A DNA stretch of 64,000 bases from Croceitalea sp947503285 (GCF_036985505.1 NZ_BTGQ01000006.1:186001-250000), one strand, 5' to 3'; numbered from the stretch's first letter, positions 26,785 through 35,212 are shown. Program-made: numbers and translations. Notes: generated by a model not told the origin, from the sequence alone.

Positions 26785-27319
26785 AACTATTTACAGCGAT
26801 TTTCCCTTTTACGCCTTTAAAAAAGGTCCTGATTTTTCTGAAATCCAAATTAATGTTATCCGTAACATATAGGGGTTCTGCGATAGTAACGGTTTTTTTA
26901 GCAAAATCAAAGGCGACCATAACGATGGGTACCTCGGCCGATTTCGCAATATAATAAAAGCCTGTTTTTAAGGCCGTTACTTTCTTACGTGTTCCCTCGG
27001 GGGCCAGACACAGCCGAAACACTTCTCGCTCTTGATAGATACCGGCTACACTCTCTACCATATTGGAATGTTTCTCACGGTCTACGGGTGCCCCACCGGT
27101 CATTTTAAAAAACCAGCCAAAAGGGGGTCTGAACAAACTCTTTTTACCGACATAGTTGATTTCTTGCCTAGAAATGGCACGAACCAAAATACCAATGATA
27201 AAATCCATCCAATGGGTATGCGGAATCACAATGACCACGTACTTGTTCAAATCAGGAAAGGAACCCACCAATTTCCAGCCCATTAGCCTAAAATAGATGA
27301 ACTTGGCCAAACGGTGCAT
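26774..27319 (-). CDS. PlsC-like 1-acylglycerol-3-phosphate acyltransferase family protein
   Basis: 181 residues. The acyltransferase catalytic motif HX4D is seen as HTHWMD (residues 34-39), the substrate motif as GGAPVDRE (about 75-82) and the third block as LAPEGTRKK (about 105-113). Family members add an acyl chain to lysophosphatidic acid or related lipids at the inner membrane. At 181 residues it is short, and HTHWMD differs from the common NHxxxxD, so the acceptor may not be the standard one. It ends a leftward run with kdsB and a kdnB-like gene 38 bp upstream, which raises a link to lipid A or other envelope lipid. Confidence 0.85.
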   Translation of the reverse strand: MHRLAKFIYFRLMGWKLVGSFPDLNKYVVIVIPHTHWMDFIIGILVRAISRQEINYVGKKSLFRPPFGWFFKMTGGAPVDREKHSNMVESVAGIYQEREVFRLCLAPEGTRKKVTALKTGFYYIAKSAEVPIVMVAFDFAKKTVTIAEPLYVTDNINLDFRKIRTFFKGVKGKIAVNSFGD

Positions 27320-27357
27320 TATGTTCTTGATTTAGTACGGTTGTTCAAAAAAGAATC

Positions 27358-28485
27358 TTATATGTTGCGATAGATGGCACGTATTCCTTCTTTCGAAATC
27401 AGTTCTTTCCAATCTTTCCCCAATGCATTTTCCCAAAGGGCATCCATGGAATAGGCCACGGCAACCATGGTATCCATTTCCGATTCGCTTAAATTGGCGC
27501 AGATATTCTTGGGTAAAGTGATAGTGTGCCTTTCGCACATCGTTTTAAATAGGGCCACCCCTTCGGGGTAAAATTCCCCTAAATATTGAAATACCAAGCA
27601 GTTGCCCAAACCATGCTTGATACCTAGCAGGTAAGACAGCCCATAACTCATGGCATGCGCCACGCCAACTTGTGAATAGGCGATGCTCATACCACCATGC
27701 CATGAAGCCATCATCAGTTTTTCTTCTGCAGAATCTTGTGATAAATCACCGAGAAATACCTCTTTACATAATTCGAACGCCTTTTCTCCATAACTCTGGC
27801 TAAAGGCATTCAGATAGGTACCCTTTAAAGATTCCACACAATGGATAAAGCAATCCATACCCGTATAAAACCATTGTTCTTGGGGTACGGTACGCAATAA
27901 ATCGGGATCTAAAAGTACTTGATCGTAGGTAGTATAATCCGAATTGATACCCAACTTCTTTTCAGGACCCAATAATACTGCGGTACGAGACACTTCCGCT
28001 CCTGTTCCACTAATCGTCGGAATGCCCACATGGTATAATGCCGGTCTGGTAACTAGGTCCCATCCTTGATAGTCTTTAGAAGAACCCTTGTTTACCATCA
28101 TTATGGCGACTGCTTTGGCCAAATCAAGCAAAGTGCCACCACCAATACCCACTATTCCCGAAGGCAGTTCATCAAAATCATTGTTGATTTTTTCAACTAA
28201 GGCATCCACTTGGCCCGTTTTCGGTTCCTCATCGGCCGATATGAATATGATCTGATCATTGAACAACCAAGGAATCCTTTGCTCCAATTGCTTTCCTTCA
28301 AAAAAATCGTCGACCAAATAGATAAACGGTGCATCTGAATTTCTTCGTTTTGGTAGTAGTATTTGCTCTAATTGGTCAAAACTACCCCTGCCAAATACCA
28401 CACGGGGCACCATGGGAAAGTTCTTGTATTTATTTTTTGTGTTCAGCGTTACGCTTTGTTTTTCTGTTTTATTCTTCAACTCCAT
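27358..28485 (-). CDS. kdnB: 3-deoxy-D-manno-octulosonate 8-oxidase-like iron alcohol dehydrogenase
   Basis: 375 residues, group III (iron-containing) alcohol dehydrogenase. Seen: VVFGRGSFDQLEQIL at the N-terminus, the nucleotide-binding GIGGGTLLDLAKAVA (about 116-130), YQGWDL, IPTISGTGAEVSRTAVL, WFYTGMDCFIHCVESLKGT and the His-rich GVAHAMSYGLSYLLGIKHG. The match in order and wording to Shewanella KdnB, as I recall it, is close along the whole length. KdnB oxidises the C8 hydroxyl of Kdo to an aldehyde; KdnA then aminates it to 8-amino-Kdo (Kdo8N), which KdsB activates with CMP. kdsB lies two genes upstream in the same operon, but no kdnA is in the window. Confidence 0.82.
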   Translation of the reverse strand: MELKNKTEKQSVTLNTKNKYKNFPMVPRVVFGRGSFDQLEQILLPKRRNSDAPFIYLVDDFFEGKQLEQRIPWLFNDQIIFISADEEPKTGQVDALVEKINNDFDELPSGIVGIGGGTLLDLAKAVAIMMVNKGSSKDYQGWDLVTRPALYHVGIPTISGTGAEVSRTAVLLGPEKKLGINSDYTTYDQVLLDPDLLRTVPQEQWFYTGMDCFIHCVESLKGTYLNAFSQSYGEKAFELCKEVFLGDLSQDSAEEKLMMASWHGGMSIAYSQVGVAHAMSYGLSYLLGIKHGLGNCLVFQYLGEFYPEGVALFKTMCERHTITLPKNICANLSESEMDTMVAVAYSMDALWENALGKDWKELISKEGIRAIYRNI

Positions 28486-28486
28486 C

Positions 28487-29191
28487 TCAATTCAAATACT
28501 TCAAAATATCCCTAATCGAGGATAATTTTAAATGATTGTTGGCCTGTTCCTCCTCGTCTGAAACCATTTCATGTGCCCAAGTCGTGTGAAAAGGTACATG
28601 CACCGCTTTTGCACCAATGTTTAATATAGGTATAACATCTGACTTCAGGGAATTCCCTACCATTAAAAATTCATTGACAGCTATCCCGAGATGATTCAAA
28701 AGGTTTTTATAGTTCCGTTCTTTTTTATCACTTAAAACCTCCACATGGTGAAAATAATTGGATAGACCCGATTTTTCAAGCTTTCGCTCTTGGTCCAATA
28801 AATCACCTTTTGTCAAAACGATCAATCGATATTTCTTTTCCAATTGCGCCAAGACCGCTTCCACGCCGTCCAAAACCTCAACCGGATGTGTTATCATGTC
28901 TTTACCAAGTTGCACTATTTTTTCTAACGTATCAGCGCTTACCTGTTTATTGGATAAATCCAAAGCAGCTTCTACCATCGAAAGCATGAACCCCTTGATA
29001 CCATACCCATACAATTCAAGATTCTTCATCTCTACCTTAAAAAGCTCTTGATCTATCTTATTCTTGGTTTCATAATGCTCTAAAAGCTCGGCAAAACGCG
29101 CTTCGGTTTCCCTAAAGTAGGTTTCATTCACCCAAAGGGTGTCATCGGCATCAAAACCAATTACTTTTATGTTTGAAAAATCTATTTCCAT
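28487..29191 (-). CDS. HAD-family hydrolase
   Basis: 234 residues. Motif I is GFDADDTLW (Asp14 and Asp16), motif II LTKGD (about 125-129), the Lys lies in SDKKERNYKNLL, and motif IV is MVGNSLKSDVIP. A helical cap sits between motifs I and II, so it is a subfamily I enzyme of the YjjG/GS1 kind and not KdsC, which is a capless protein of about 180 residues. Substrate unknown; position between kdsB and the kdnB-like gene (1 bp and 10-bp overlap) suggests a phosphate removal step or house-cleaning role in the same sugar pathway. Confidence 0.8.
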   Translation of the reverse strand: MEIDFSNIKVIGFDADDTLWVNETYFRETEARFAELLEHYETKNKIDQELFKVEMKNLELYGYGIKGFMLSMVEAALDLSNKQVSADTLEKIVQLGKDMITHPVEVLDGVEAVLAQLEKKYRLIVLTKGDLLDQERKLEKSGLSNYFHHVEVLSDKKERNYKNLLNHLGIAVNEFLMVGNSLKSDVIPILNIGAKAVHVPFHTTWAHEMVSDEEEQANNHLKLSSIRDILKYLN

Positions 29192-29910
29192 GCCTTTTTT
29201 GCGCGTTCTAAATCTTCTGGGGTGTCAATTTCAATACCGGTAACATGGGTTTCCACCATTTTTATTTTCCGACCATATTCCAAAAAGCGGATGGCTTCAA
29301 TTTTTTCAGTAGCTTCCAAGGGCAACATCGGTAGTTTCTGAAAATCCGCCAATGCCCTTTTTCGAAAAGCATAGATCCCTTTATGCTTGTAATAGGTCGC
29401 TCCTGCATTCTTATCCCTTGGATATGGGATTGGGGCCCTTGAAAAATACAGGGCAAAATTATTATCGTCCACAATGACCTTTACGGTGTTCGGATTCGAT
29501 ATTTCATCCCAATCGGTTATGGGTGTCATCAGTGAGGCCAAATCGATTTCTTTGTCCTTATCATTTTTGAAGACGGCAATAATACGTTCTAAACTCACCT
29601 TATCAATAAAGGGTTCATCACCTTGAACATTTATGGCAATATCAACATCTAGGGATGCTACGGCTTCGGCAATACGATCACTACCGCTCTCATGCGTGCC
29701 CTTGCTCATCATCACATTACCTCCATTCTCTTTAATAAGGGCATAGATAACCTCGCTATCGGTCACCACTACTACATCGTCAAACAGGTTGGTGGCCAGA
29801 ACGGCTTCGTACGTTCTTAAAATAACCGGTTTACCCTGTAGATCTTGCATCAGCTTTGCAGGAAATCTAGAGGCTTGGTAGCGGGCCGGTATCATTGAAA
29901 TTATTCTCAC
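29182..29910 (-). CDS. kdsB: 3-deoxy-manno-octulosonate cytidylyltransferase
   Basis: 242 residues, full family length. Converts Kdo (or 8-amino-Kdo) and CTP to the CMP-sugar used to build the lipid A inner core, in the cytosol. Seen: nucleotide-binding opening IPARYQASRFPAKLMQDLQG (residues 6-25), VVTDS, SGSDRIAEA, NVQGDEPFI at about 95-103 with the metal-binding Asp, FSRAPIPYPRD, KHKGIYAFRKRAL and EIDTPEDLERAKK. Its 3' end overlaps the HAD gene by 10 bp. With the kdnB-like gene nearby, the true substrate may be Kdo8N. Confidence 0.95.
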   Translation of the reverse strand: MRIISMIPARYQASRFPAKLMQDLQGKPVILRTYEAVLATNLFDDVVVVTDSEVIYALIKENGGNVMMSKGTHESGSDRIAEAVASLDVDIAINVQGDEPFIDKVSLERIIAVFKNDKDKEIDLASLMTPITDWDEISNPNTVKVIVDDNNFALYFSRAPIPYPRDKNAGATYYKHKGIYAFRKRALADFQKLPMLPLEATEKIEAIRFLEYGRKIKMVETHVTGIEIDTPEDLERAKKAWK

Positions 29911-29926
29911 GGTACGGGATTGGGTT

Positions 29927-30493
29927 TTATTTTCGTCTTGGTCTTAATTTTCTATAAATTCTAAATATGACCACTAAGATGATAATTACCAAAATGATGG
30001 CCAAAGGTGGTACTAAGATCGATGCTGTCGATACCGCTACTGCAGTGCCTGTTTCAACGGTTGAAACGATAGGATTGGCTACGCCCCCCGTTGTAGCGGT
30101 TGAGGTAAGCCTACCCGCGGCATTCGCACCTTTAATGGCCGATGCCGTTCCCCCACCGGCAATAATAGCCAAAGACCATGTTACCACGGGATCTAAATTG
30201 ACCACCGTAGATACCATTACGGCAGTTCCTGCTATTGCCGCAAGGGGTACTGCAATACTATCAAGGGCATTGTCTACCCAAGGAATGAAATATGCGAAAA
30301 CTTCGGCCAAAGTGGCAATACCCAATGTCATTACCGCTGCCAGACTTCCAATCCAAGTCCAATTGTCATTTAGGTCCCACACACCAAAATAAGCCGCAAG
30401 GCTAAGGGCGAATAAAGGAAGAAATACCCTGAACCCTGCAGAGGCTGCAAGACCGATACCCAAAAACAAACTAATAATGGTCTCAGAGGTCAT
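29927..30493 (-). CDS. DUF4126 membrane protein
   Basis: 188 residues, nearly all hydrophobic with five or so membrane segments: GIGLAASAGFRVFLPLFAL near the N-terminus, a proline-containing FIPWVDNALDSIAVPLAAI, and a last helix before a basic tail (RIYRKLRPRRK). This is the DUF4126 pattern, including the Gly-rich GGGTASAIKGANAAGR loop. Function unknown. Sixteen bp before kdsB and 24 bp after the helicase gene, so probably transcribed with both. Confidence 0.8.
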   Translation of the reverse strand: MTSETIISLFLGIGLAASAGFRVFLPLFALSLAAYFGVWDLNDNWTWIGSLAAVMTLGIATLAEVFAYFIPWVDNALDSIAVPLAAIAGTAVMVSTVVNLDPVVTWSLAIIAGGGTASAIKGANAAGRLTSTATTGGVANPIVSTVETGTAVAVSTASILVPPLAIILVIIILVVIFRIYRKLRPRRK

Positions 30494-30517
30494 TACTTCT
30501 ATTTTGTTAAAATTAAG

Positions 30518-31957
30518 TTATTCACCATCAACAAAAAAATCATCTTTGAATCCGATAAGATACAGTTTCTCTTTTGCCCTTGTTACCGCGGTATACAACC
30601 ATCTCAAATATTCTTTGTCCACCCCATTCGGCAAATAGGGCTGTTCTACAAAAACCGTGTTCCATTGTCCCCCTTGCGATTTATGACAAGTAATGGCGTA
30701 TGAAAACTTTACTTGAAGGCCGTTAAAGTATTTGTTGTTCTTGACCCCCAAAAATCGTTTGTATTTTGATTTTTCATGTGCATAATCCTTTGAAACTTCT
30801 TGATACAAGCGGTTGCCCTCTTCATACGATAAAGAAGGGGTCTCGGCTTTTATGGTATCCAATAAAAGAACAGTTTCAAAAGGTTTCTGATTCGGATAAT
30901 CGACCATTTGTACCTTGACCTCGGCAAATTTGAACCCGTACAGCTCTTTTATGGCGAACAGCTCTAAAACCTCAATAATATCGCCATTGGCAATGAAACC
31001 GGCTTCTGAGCTAGGTTTTAACCAGAAATAATTGTTTTTGACGACCATCATATAATCCCCGACGGAGATCTCGTTTTCCAAAAAAAGAATACGCTGGCGA
31101 ATATTTTCATTGTACAGGTTGGCCCTTTTATTGGACCTTACGATTATCGCGGTTTCTTCTTTACCTTGCTCTGCGTACGAATTGTCAATGGCTTCCTGTA
31201 TTTCATGACCGTCTATCAACCTCACGATATCGGTAAACCCAGAGGTTCGAAACTTAAATTCCTCAAAAAAATCATTTTGAAGTTGTTCCCTAAGGTTGGT
31301 GGCATTGAATAGAATGCCCGATTCCGAAGCTTGTCGCATCACTTCGTCCAGCTCTACTTTAGTCACTTCTTTGTTATAATTTAGCGACAACCTGTTTTCA
31401 TCGAGTGCCGGACTCAAATCCAATTTTACGGGGGGAAGTTGGGCCGTGTCGCCGATCAGAATCAGCTTACAGCTATGGCCAGAGTAAACAAAATAGATCA
31501 AATCATCCAATAGGGAGCCATTTTCGAATAATTTGGAATCAGATGGGGCATCAGGTATCATTGAGGCCTCATCAACTATGAAAATAGTGTCCCTATGTTT
31601 GTTAGGTGCCAAAACAAATTGCACGCCACCACCAGATTGCTTTTTCGGAAAGTATATTTTTTTATGGATGGTATAGGCCTGCGCCTTCGCATAGTTCGAC
31701 ATCACCTTTGCCGCCCTACCGGTCGGGGCCAACAAAATGGCCTTCATCTTGGCACGCCATAAGTTCTTGACCAAACTACCTGTAATCGTTGTTTTACCGG
31801 TACCGGCATACCCTTTCAATAGAAACAGCCGTTCCTTTTCATTGGCAAGTGCAAAATCCGCTAATTTTTGAAGCGTGACCTCCTGCAAAATCGTCGCTTT
31901 ATGTGGAAAATTTTCCAGTAAAAGTTTGTAAAAATCTTGACTTTTCAAGTAGGTCAT
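30518..31957 (-). CDS. RecD2/UvrD-like superfamily 1 DNA helicase
   Basis: 479 residues. Walker A is GYAGTGKTTI (about 43-52), motif II FIVDEASMIPD, motif III LILIGDTAQLPPVKL, motif V-like YAITCHKSQGGQW and motif VI YTAVTRAKEKLYLIG. The two-domain RecD-type core with a UvrD_C_2 end matches the small AAA_30/RecD2-like helicases of Bacteroidota. It lacks the long N-terminal region of true RecD2, so the exact role in repair or recombination is open. The gene heads a leftward run through plsC, and its promoter appears to sit almost on the start codon. Confidence 0.88.
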   Translation of the reverse strand: MTYLKSQDFYKLLLENFPHKATILQEVTLQKLADFALANEKERLFLLKGYAGTGKTTITGSLVKNLWRAKMKAILLAPTGRAAKVMSNYAKAQAYTIHKKIYFPKKQSGGGVQFVLAPNKHRDTIFIVDEASMIPDAPSDSKLFENGSLLDDLIYFVYSGHSCKLILIGDTAQLPPVKLDLSPALDENRLSLNYNKEVTKVELDEVMRQASESGILFNATNLREQLQNDFFEEFKFRTSGFTDIVRLIDGHEIQEAIDNSYAEQGKEETAIIVRSNKRANLYNENIRQRILFLENEISVGDYMMVVKNNYFWLKPSSEAGFIANGDIIEVLELFAIKELYGFKFAEVKVQMVDYPNQKPFETVLLLDTIKAETPSLSYEEGNRLYQEVSKDYAHEKSKYKRFLGVKNNKYFNGLQVKFSYAITCHKSQGGQWNTVFVEQPYLPNGVDKEYLRWLYTAVTRAKEKLYLIGFKDDFFVDGE

Positions 31958-31964
31958 AAGCCTT

Positions 31965-31994
31965 CAAATATAGTCATCATTTTTAGGACAAAAA
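31965..31994 (-). promoter_or_regulatory. Bacteroidota-type promoter for the helicase-kdsB-kdnB operon
   Basis: Minus strand reads TTTTTG, 16 bases, TATATTTG, an exact TAnnTTTG -7 box with a good -33 box. The box ends only 8 bp before the annotated ATG, so the transcript would be leaderless or nearly so, unless translation starts further in. Confidence 0.6.
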
Positions 31995-31995
31995 C

Positions 31996-32025
31996 TTTTG
32001 TGATTAAAAAAAAATTGTAGATTTG
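31996..32025 (+). promoter_or_regulatory. Bacteroidota-type promoter, divergent
   Basis: TTTTG, 17 bases, TAGATTTG, fitting the sigma-ABfr consensus. It starts one base from the opposite promoter's -33 box and drives the pseudopilin-like gene at 32060. Confidence 0.65.
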
Positions 32026-32059
32026 TGAATAACCACTAAATCTAATTAACACTTATAAA

Positions 32060-32710
32060 ATGAAGACCATCTTACAAATTGTACTCTGGGTTGTTTGTAT
32101 ACTTTTAGGTTATTTGATCTATCAGTCCGTCAATGCCCCGATAGAGTTCAACAAAGTTCGAAAAGAACGTTTTTCAGCGGTGATTGCCAAACTGAAAGAT
32201 ATCAGGGATTCCCAAGAGGCATACAAATCGGTGAACGGTAAGTATGCAGGTAATTTCAATAGCCTTGTCAAGTTTGTCGATACGGGCAATTACACCATTA
32301 CCCAGCAAAGGGATTCTTCATTCATGAAGTTTGACAAAGTGTACCAAATTGAATTGCAAAAAGACACCGTTATCATAGACACCTTGGGTTTTGTTAAGGT
32401 CAAGGATTCCTTATTTAAAAATGACGACCGTTACAAGAGTATGATGGAGGTACCCTATGCCCAAAATGGAGAAAAGTTTGAGTTGAAGGCAGATATCATT
32501 GAAAAAAGCGGATACCGTGCCCCGGTATTCGAGGCTAAGGTCAAGAAGAGTGTCGTTCTCTATGATCAGCCCGGTGACCTATTAGCAAGGGAAAATGCCC
32601 ATGTTAGTGTCGAAGAGGTAAATGGAACAGAATTAAAAGTCGGTTCACTTACTGATGTAAGTACCAACGGTAACTGGCCACCGATATATGATAGAAAAGG
32701 CGACCAATAG
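32060..32710 (+). CDS. Membrane-anchored protein with pseudopilin-like region
   Basis: 216 residues. One N-terminal membrane helix (ILQIVLWVVCILLGYLIYQ, about 4-22) is followed by a long helix and IAKLKDIRDSQEAYKSVNGK, which recalls the type II secretion or type IV pseudopilin pattern (alpha-1 helix, then Q..Y...NG.Y....L..L). No prepilin peptidase site was recognised. The rest is beta-rich and likely periplasmic. Family not recognised otherwise. Its 3' end overlaps the DUF3822 gene by 23 bp, so the products may work together. Confidence 0.6.
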   Translation: MKTILQIVLWVVCILLGYLIYQSVNAPIEFNKVRKERFSAVIAKLKDIRDSQEAYKSVNGKYAGNFNSLVKFVDTGNYTITQQRDSSFMKFDKVYQIELQKDTVIIDTLGFVKVKDSLFKNDDRYKSMMEVPYAQNGEKFELKADIIEKSGYRAPVFEAKVKKSVVLYDQPGDLLARENAHVSVEEVNGTELKVGSLTDVSTNGNWPPIYDRKGDQ

Positions 32711-33521
32711 CATAGCGTCACAACATACTGATAGTAATTCATTTAAAAAGTTGTCCATTCAAATCGGTTTGAATGGACTTTCTTTTTTTGTTTTGGATAC
32801 CTTGACCAATACGGTGCTATTGACCGATAAGATTGTACTGAGCGATACCGCTACGCCCTACCTTTTGCAAAAATCGCTCAAAGAGGCCATCGAAAAGTAT
32901 CGGTTAAAGCCCTCGTTGTTTTCTGAGGTATCGGTTATCCATCAAAATAGTTTATTCACACTCGTACCCAAACCGCTATTTGAAGTTGAAGAACTCGCTA
33001 ACTATTTGAAATTCAATGCCAAGTTATTGGCCAATGATGAGGTGGTTTATGATGAACTAAAGAATCAGGGATTGGTCTGTGTTTACGTACCATTTACCAA
33101 TATCAACAATCTATTGTTCGAGCTTTTTGGTGAGTTCGAGTACAAACACCTTACTACGGTAGTCTTACAGACCTTATTCAATCAAAAGCCAAGCATGAAA
33201 AAAGTCTGCTATGCCCATGTATCTGATGGCTTTTTTGAACTAGCGGTATTTGACCAGAAAAAAATGCTGTTCTACAACCAATTCGAATACAATACCAAAG
33301 AAGACTTTTTATATTATATCCTCTTTACATATGAGCAATTACAGCTGAGTACCGAATCGATCAAATTAAAACTATTTGGGGCGATTGAAGAAGGGGATGA
33401 ATTGTATAACATATGTTATGATTATATCAAAAAAGTAGTCGTATTTGAGCCAAAAACAACGGTTCCGTTGAACTTTGACCAACAAGATTCCATAGACTTG
33501 ACGTTATTAAGCTCATTCTAA
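32688..33521 (+). CDS. DUF3822 family protein
   Basis: 277 residues. FKKLSIQIGLNGLSFFVLD at about 19-37 and the repeat-like HVSDGFFELAVFDQKKMLFY at about 176-195 are two homologous beta-rich starts, as in proteins with two actin-like subdomains; I recall a Bacteroides DUF3822 structure described as actin-like ATPase fold. No signal peptide, so cytosolic or membrane-peripheral. Stop codon overlaps the rsmD start (TAATG), so the genes are translationally coupled. Function unknown. Confidence 0.78.
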   Translation: MIEKATNSIASQHTDSNSFKKLSIQIGLNGLSFFVLDTLTNTVLLTDKIVLSDTATPYLLQKSLKEAIEKYRLKPSLFSEVSVIHQNSLFTLVPKPLFEVEELANYLKFNAKLLANDEVVYDELKNQGLVCVYVPFTNINNLLFELFGEFEYKHLTTVVLQTLFNQKPSMKKVCYAHVSDGFFELAVFDQKKMLFYNQFEYNTKEDFLYYILFTYEQLQLSTESIKLKLFGAIEEGDELYNICYDYIKKVVVFEPKTTVPLNFDQQDSIDLTLLSSF

Positions 33522-34060
33522 TGCGGATTATTGCTGGACGTTATAAAGGGAAACGACTTATTGCCCCTAAAAAATTACCCGTAAGACCCACAACCGATAT
33601 GGCCAAGGAAGCATTGTTCAATATTCTAAACAATCGCTATCATTTTGAGGACCTAAAGGTTTTGGATTTATTCTCCGGAACAGGAAATATAAGTTTTGAA
33701 TTTGCTTCAAGGGGTGTGGAAACCATCACCGCTGTAGATGAAAACGCTAATTGTACGAGGTTTATCAATAGAACGGCAAAAGAACTTGATTTTGCTATTA
33801 CGGTCATTAAGAATGATGTGTATCGACATTTGAAAAATGAGACTGCAAAATGGGATATCATTTTTGCCGATCCCCCTTACCACCTTAAGACCAACCAATT
33901 CATGGAACTTGTGGATTTGGTTTTTGAGAACAACATTCTTGAAAATGAAGGCGTACTGATTGTAGAGCATTCCGATCAAACTGATTTGAGTGAATCACCC
34001 AAATTTTCAGAAAGCAGAAAATACGGGAGTAGTGTTTTTAGTTTTTTCGTTTCCGATTAA
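33521..34060 (+). CDS. rsmD: 16S rRNA (guanine-966-N2)-methyltransferase
   Basis: 179 residues. Methylates G966 of 16S rRNA in the assembled small subunit using SAM. Seen: MRIIAGRYKGKRL at the start, RPTTDMAKEALFNIL at about 22-36, SAM-binding DLFSGTGNISFEFASRG at about 50-66, and the catalytic DPPYH at about 117-121. Length is normal for the family. Overlaps the DUF3822 stop codon by one base; this pairing is common in Bacteroidota. Confidence 0.95.
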   Translation: MRIIAGRYKGKRLIAPKKLPVRPTTDMAKEALFNILNNRYHFEDLKVLDLFSGTGNISFEFASRGVETITAVDENANCTRFINRTAKELDFAITVIKNDVYRHLKNETAKWDIIFADPPYHLKTNQFMELVDLVFENNILENEGVLIVEHSDQTDLSESPKFSESRKYGSSVFSFFVSD

Positions 34061-34124
34061 ACTTGTTGCCAAGCCCACACACTAATTGGGGTCCATAAAC
34101 GTTCTGAAAAAAACGATTTATTTT

Positions 34125-34688
34125 ATGAAATACCTCAAGCTTTTATTTTTATTCGTAGTGACCTTCAGCATTATTTCTTGTAGTGATGATGACGAGGCAG
34201 ACCAACCCATTGATGCAACTACATTAATTGGCACTTGGGATATGACTTCTTTGGCAAGCGTATTAGCGCTTAAAACGACCCTTGAGGGATCGGAAGTTAC
34301 CATAGGGGGCATTAGCACTGGAGAAAATATTGATTTTACGATAACATTTACGGAAACCGAGTATACGGTGAACGGAACCTATGATGTAGTTACTGTTGGC
34401 ACCTTGAACGGGGAAGATGTGAGTACGGAAACCGAATCTTTAGAATTTATGAATGAAAGTGGTTCGTATACCCTAAACAATAATACGATCGAATTTCAGA
34501 ACGGTGTGTTGATCGAAGATAATACGGACTTTGAAATTGATGACCCTGGCCTAGAGCAATTGACCGTTTCCTTTACCAATAATGGTCAGAACCTCACCTT
34601 GTCGCAAGATGTCGATACCGTAACTGAAGAGGAAGGTGTACCTATTTCGTTCGTCTTTGAATCTGATATTCAGTTTACCAGACAATAA
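34125..34688 (+). CDS. Lipocalin-like lipoprotein with a surface-export signal
   Basis: 187 residues from the ATG at 34125; the frame is open from 34086 but this start gives a clean signal. Lipobox ends in Cys19 and is followed directly by SDDDE, close to the acidic lipoprotein export signal reported for Flavobacterium, so it should face the outside of the outer membrane. TLIGTWDMTSL opens a beta-rich domain typical of lipocalin-like proteins, continuing as alternating strands (ITFTETEYTVNG, LTVSFTNNGQNLTL). Ligand unknown. A hairpin terminator follows 17 bp after the stop. Confidence 0.75.
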   Translation: MKYLKLLFLFVVTFSIISCSDDDEADQPIDATTLIGTWDMTSLASVLALKTTLEGSEVTIGGISTGENIDFTITFTETEYTVNGTYDVVTVGTLNGEDVSTETESLEFMNESGSYTLNNNTIEFQNGVLIEDNTDFEIDDPGLEQLTVSFTNNGQNLTLSQDVDTVTEEEGVPISFVFESDIQFTRQ

Positions 34689-34704
34689 TCAAAAAGTAGC
34701 GTAT

Positions 34705-34732
34705 AAAAAGCCGAACGTATTGTTCGGCTTTT
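34705..34732. terminator. Bidirectional terminator between lipoprotein gene and rnpB
   Basis: AAAAAGCCGAAC, loop GTATT, GTTCGGCTTTT, with T-rich sequence after it on both strands. It can end both the rightward lipoprotein transcript and the leftward RNase P RNA. Confidence 0.8.
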
Positions 34733-35050
34733 CTTTTTTAAAACAGGCCGTAAGCCGGATTCTGTTATCACTTAACGCGAACCCTTATCATTTATCTAGA
34801 CTTTTGATTACCCAAAAGCTCAAACCGCCTACCCTCCAGCTCAAGCGTGCCGCTTTCAAACACTGGTTTACATGACGTTTCACCACATAGAGTTTACCTG
34901 ATTTCACTACAGCCGAACTGTACTTGCTTTCTGTTGCACTTGTCCGCCCTTGACCTTAAGCCAAGGTGACGGGTGTTACCCGCTATGCCGCACTATGGTG
35001 TCCGGACTTTCCTCCCCGTTTATAAAAACCATCGTATTTTAAAAAAATTG
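34733..35050 (-). ncRNA. rnpB: RNase P RNA (class A)
   Basis: Catalytic RNA that trims the 5' ends of pre-tRNAs. Conserved blocks on the minus strand: GAGGAAAGTCCGGACACC (34997-35014, near the 5' end), GAGGGTAGGCGGTTTGAGC (34818-34836) and ACAGAATCCGGCTTA (34751-34765, near the 3' end). The ends pair as an AU-only P1 helix: TTTTTTTAAAA at 35037-35047 with TTTTAAAAAA at 34734-34744. The ends are set from that helix and may be off by a few bases. Confidence 0.93.
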
Positions 35051-35109
35051 AAACCTCAACTTTAGTAAGTCAACAAGTTCGTAACGGAGCGATAAGGAGA
35101 CCTGCGGTA

Positions 35110-35117
35110 CAAAGGTA
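35110..35117 (-). promoter_or_regulatory. Probable rnpB promoter -7 box
   Basis: Minus strand TACCTTTG fits TAnnTTTG, about 60 bases upstream of the P1 helix of RNase P RNA. No clear -33 box was seen, and the transcript would carry a short 5' leader to be trimmed. Confidence 0.45.
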
Positions 35118-35183
35118 CATCAATTGTTAATAAAAAACGGTTACCTAATACCCCAAGCGGATAGAATACTATCAGCTATTTTT

Positions 35184-35191
35184 ATCTTTGT
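35184..35191 (+). promoter_or_regulatory. Possible dnaX promoter -7 box
   Basis: TATCTTTG fits TAnnTTTG and lies just over 20 bp before the dnaX start. No good -33 box is visible. Confidence 0.4.
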
Positions 35192-35212
35192 AGGTAATCA
35201 AAATCACCGTAT

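Noticed and set aside
28487..29191. HAD hydrolase as KdsC (Kdo-8-phosphate phosphatase) of the Kdo pathway
   Set aside because: KdsC is a capless protein of about 180 residues; this one is 234 with a helical cap, so only a general HAD call is made.
35050..35109. Extending RNase P RNA to the putative promoter
   Set aside because: The AU P1 helix closes at about 35047 on one side and 34734 on the other; bases beyond are treated as a leader.
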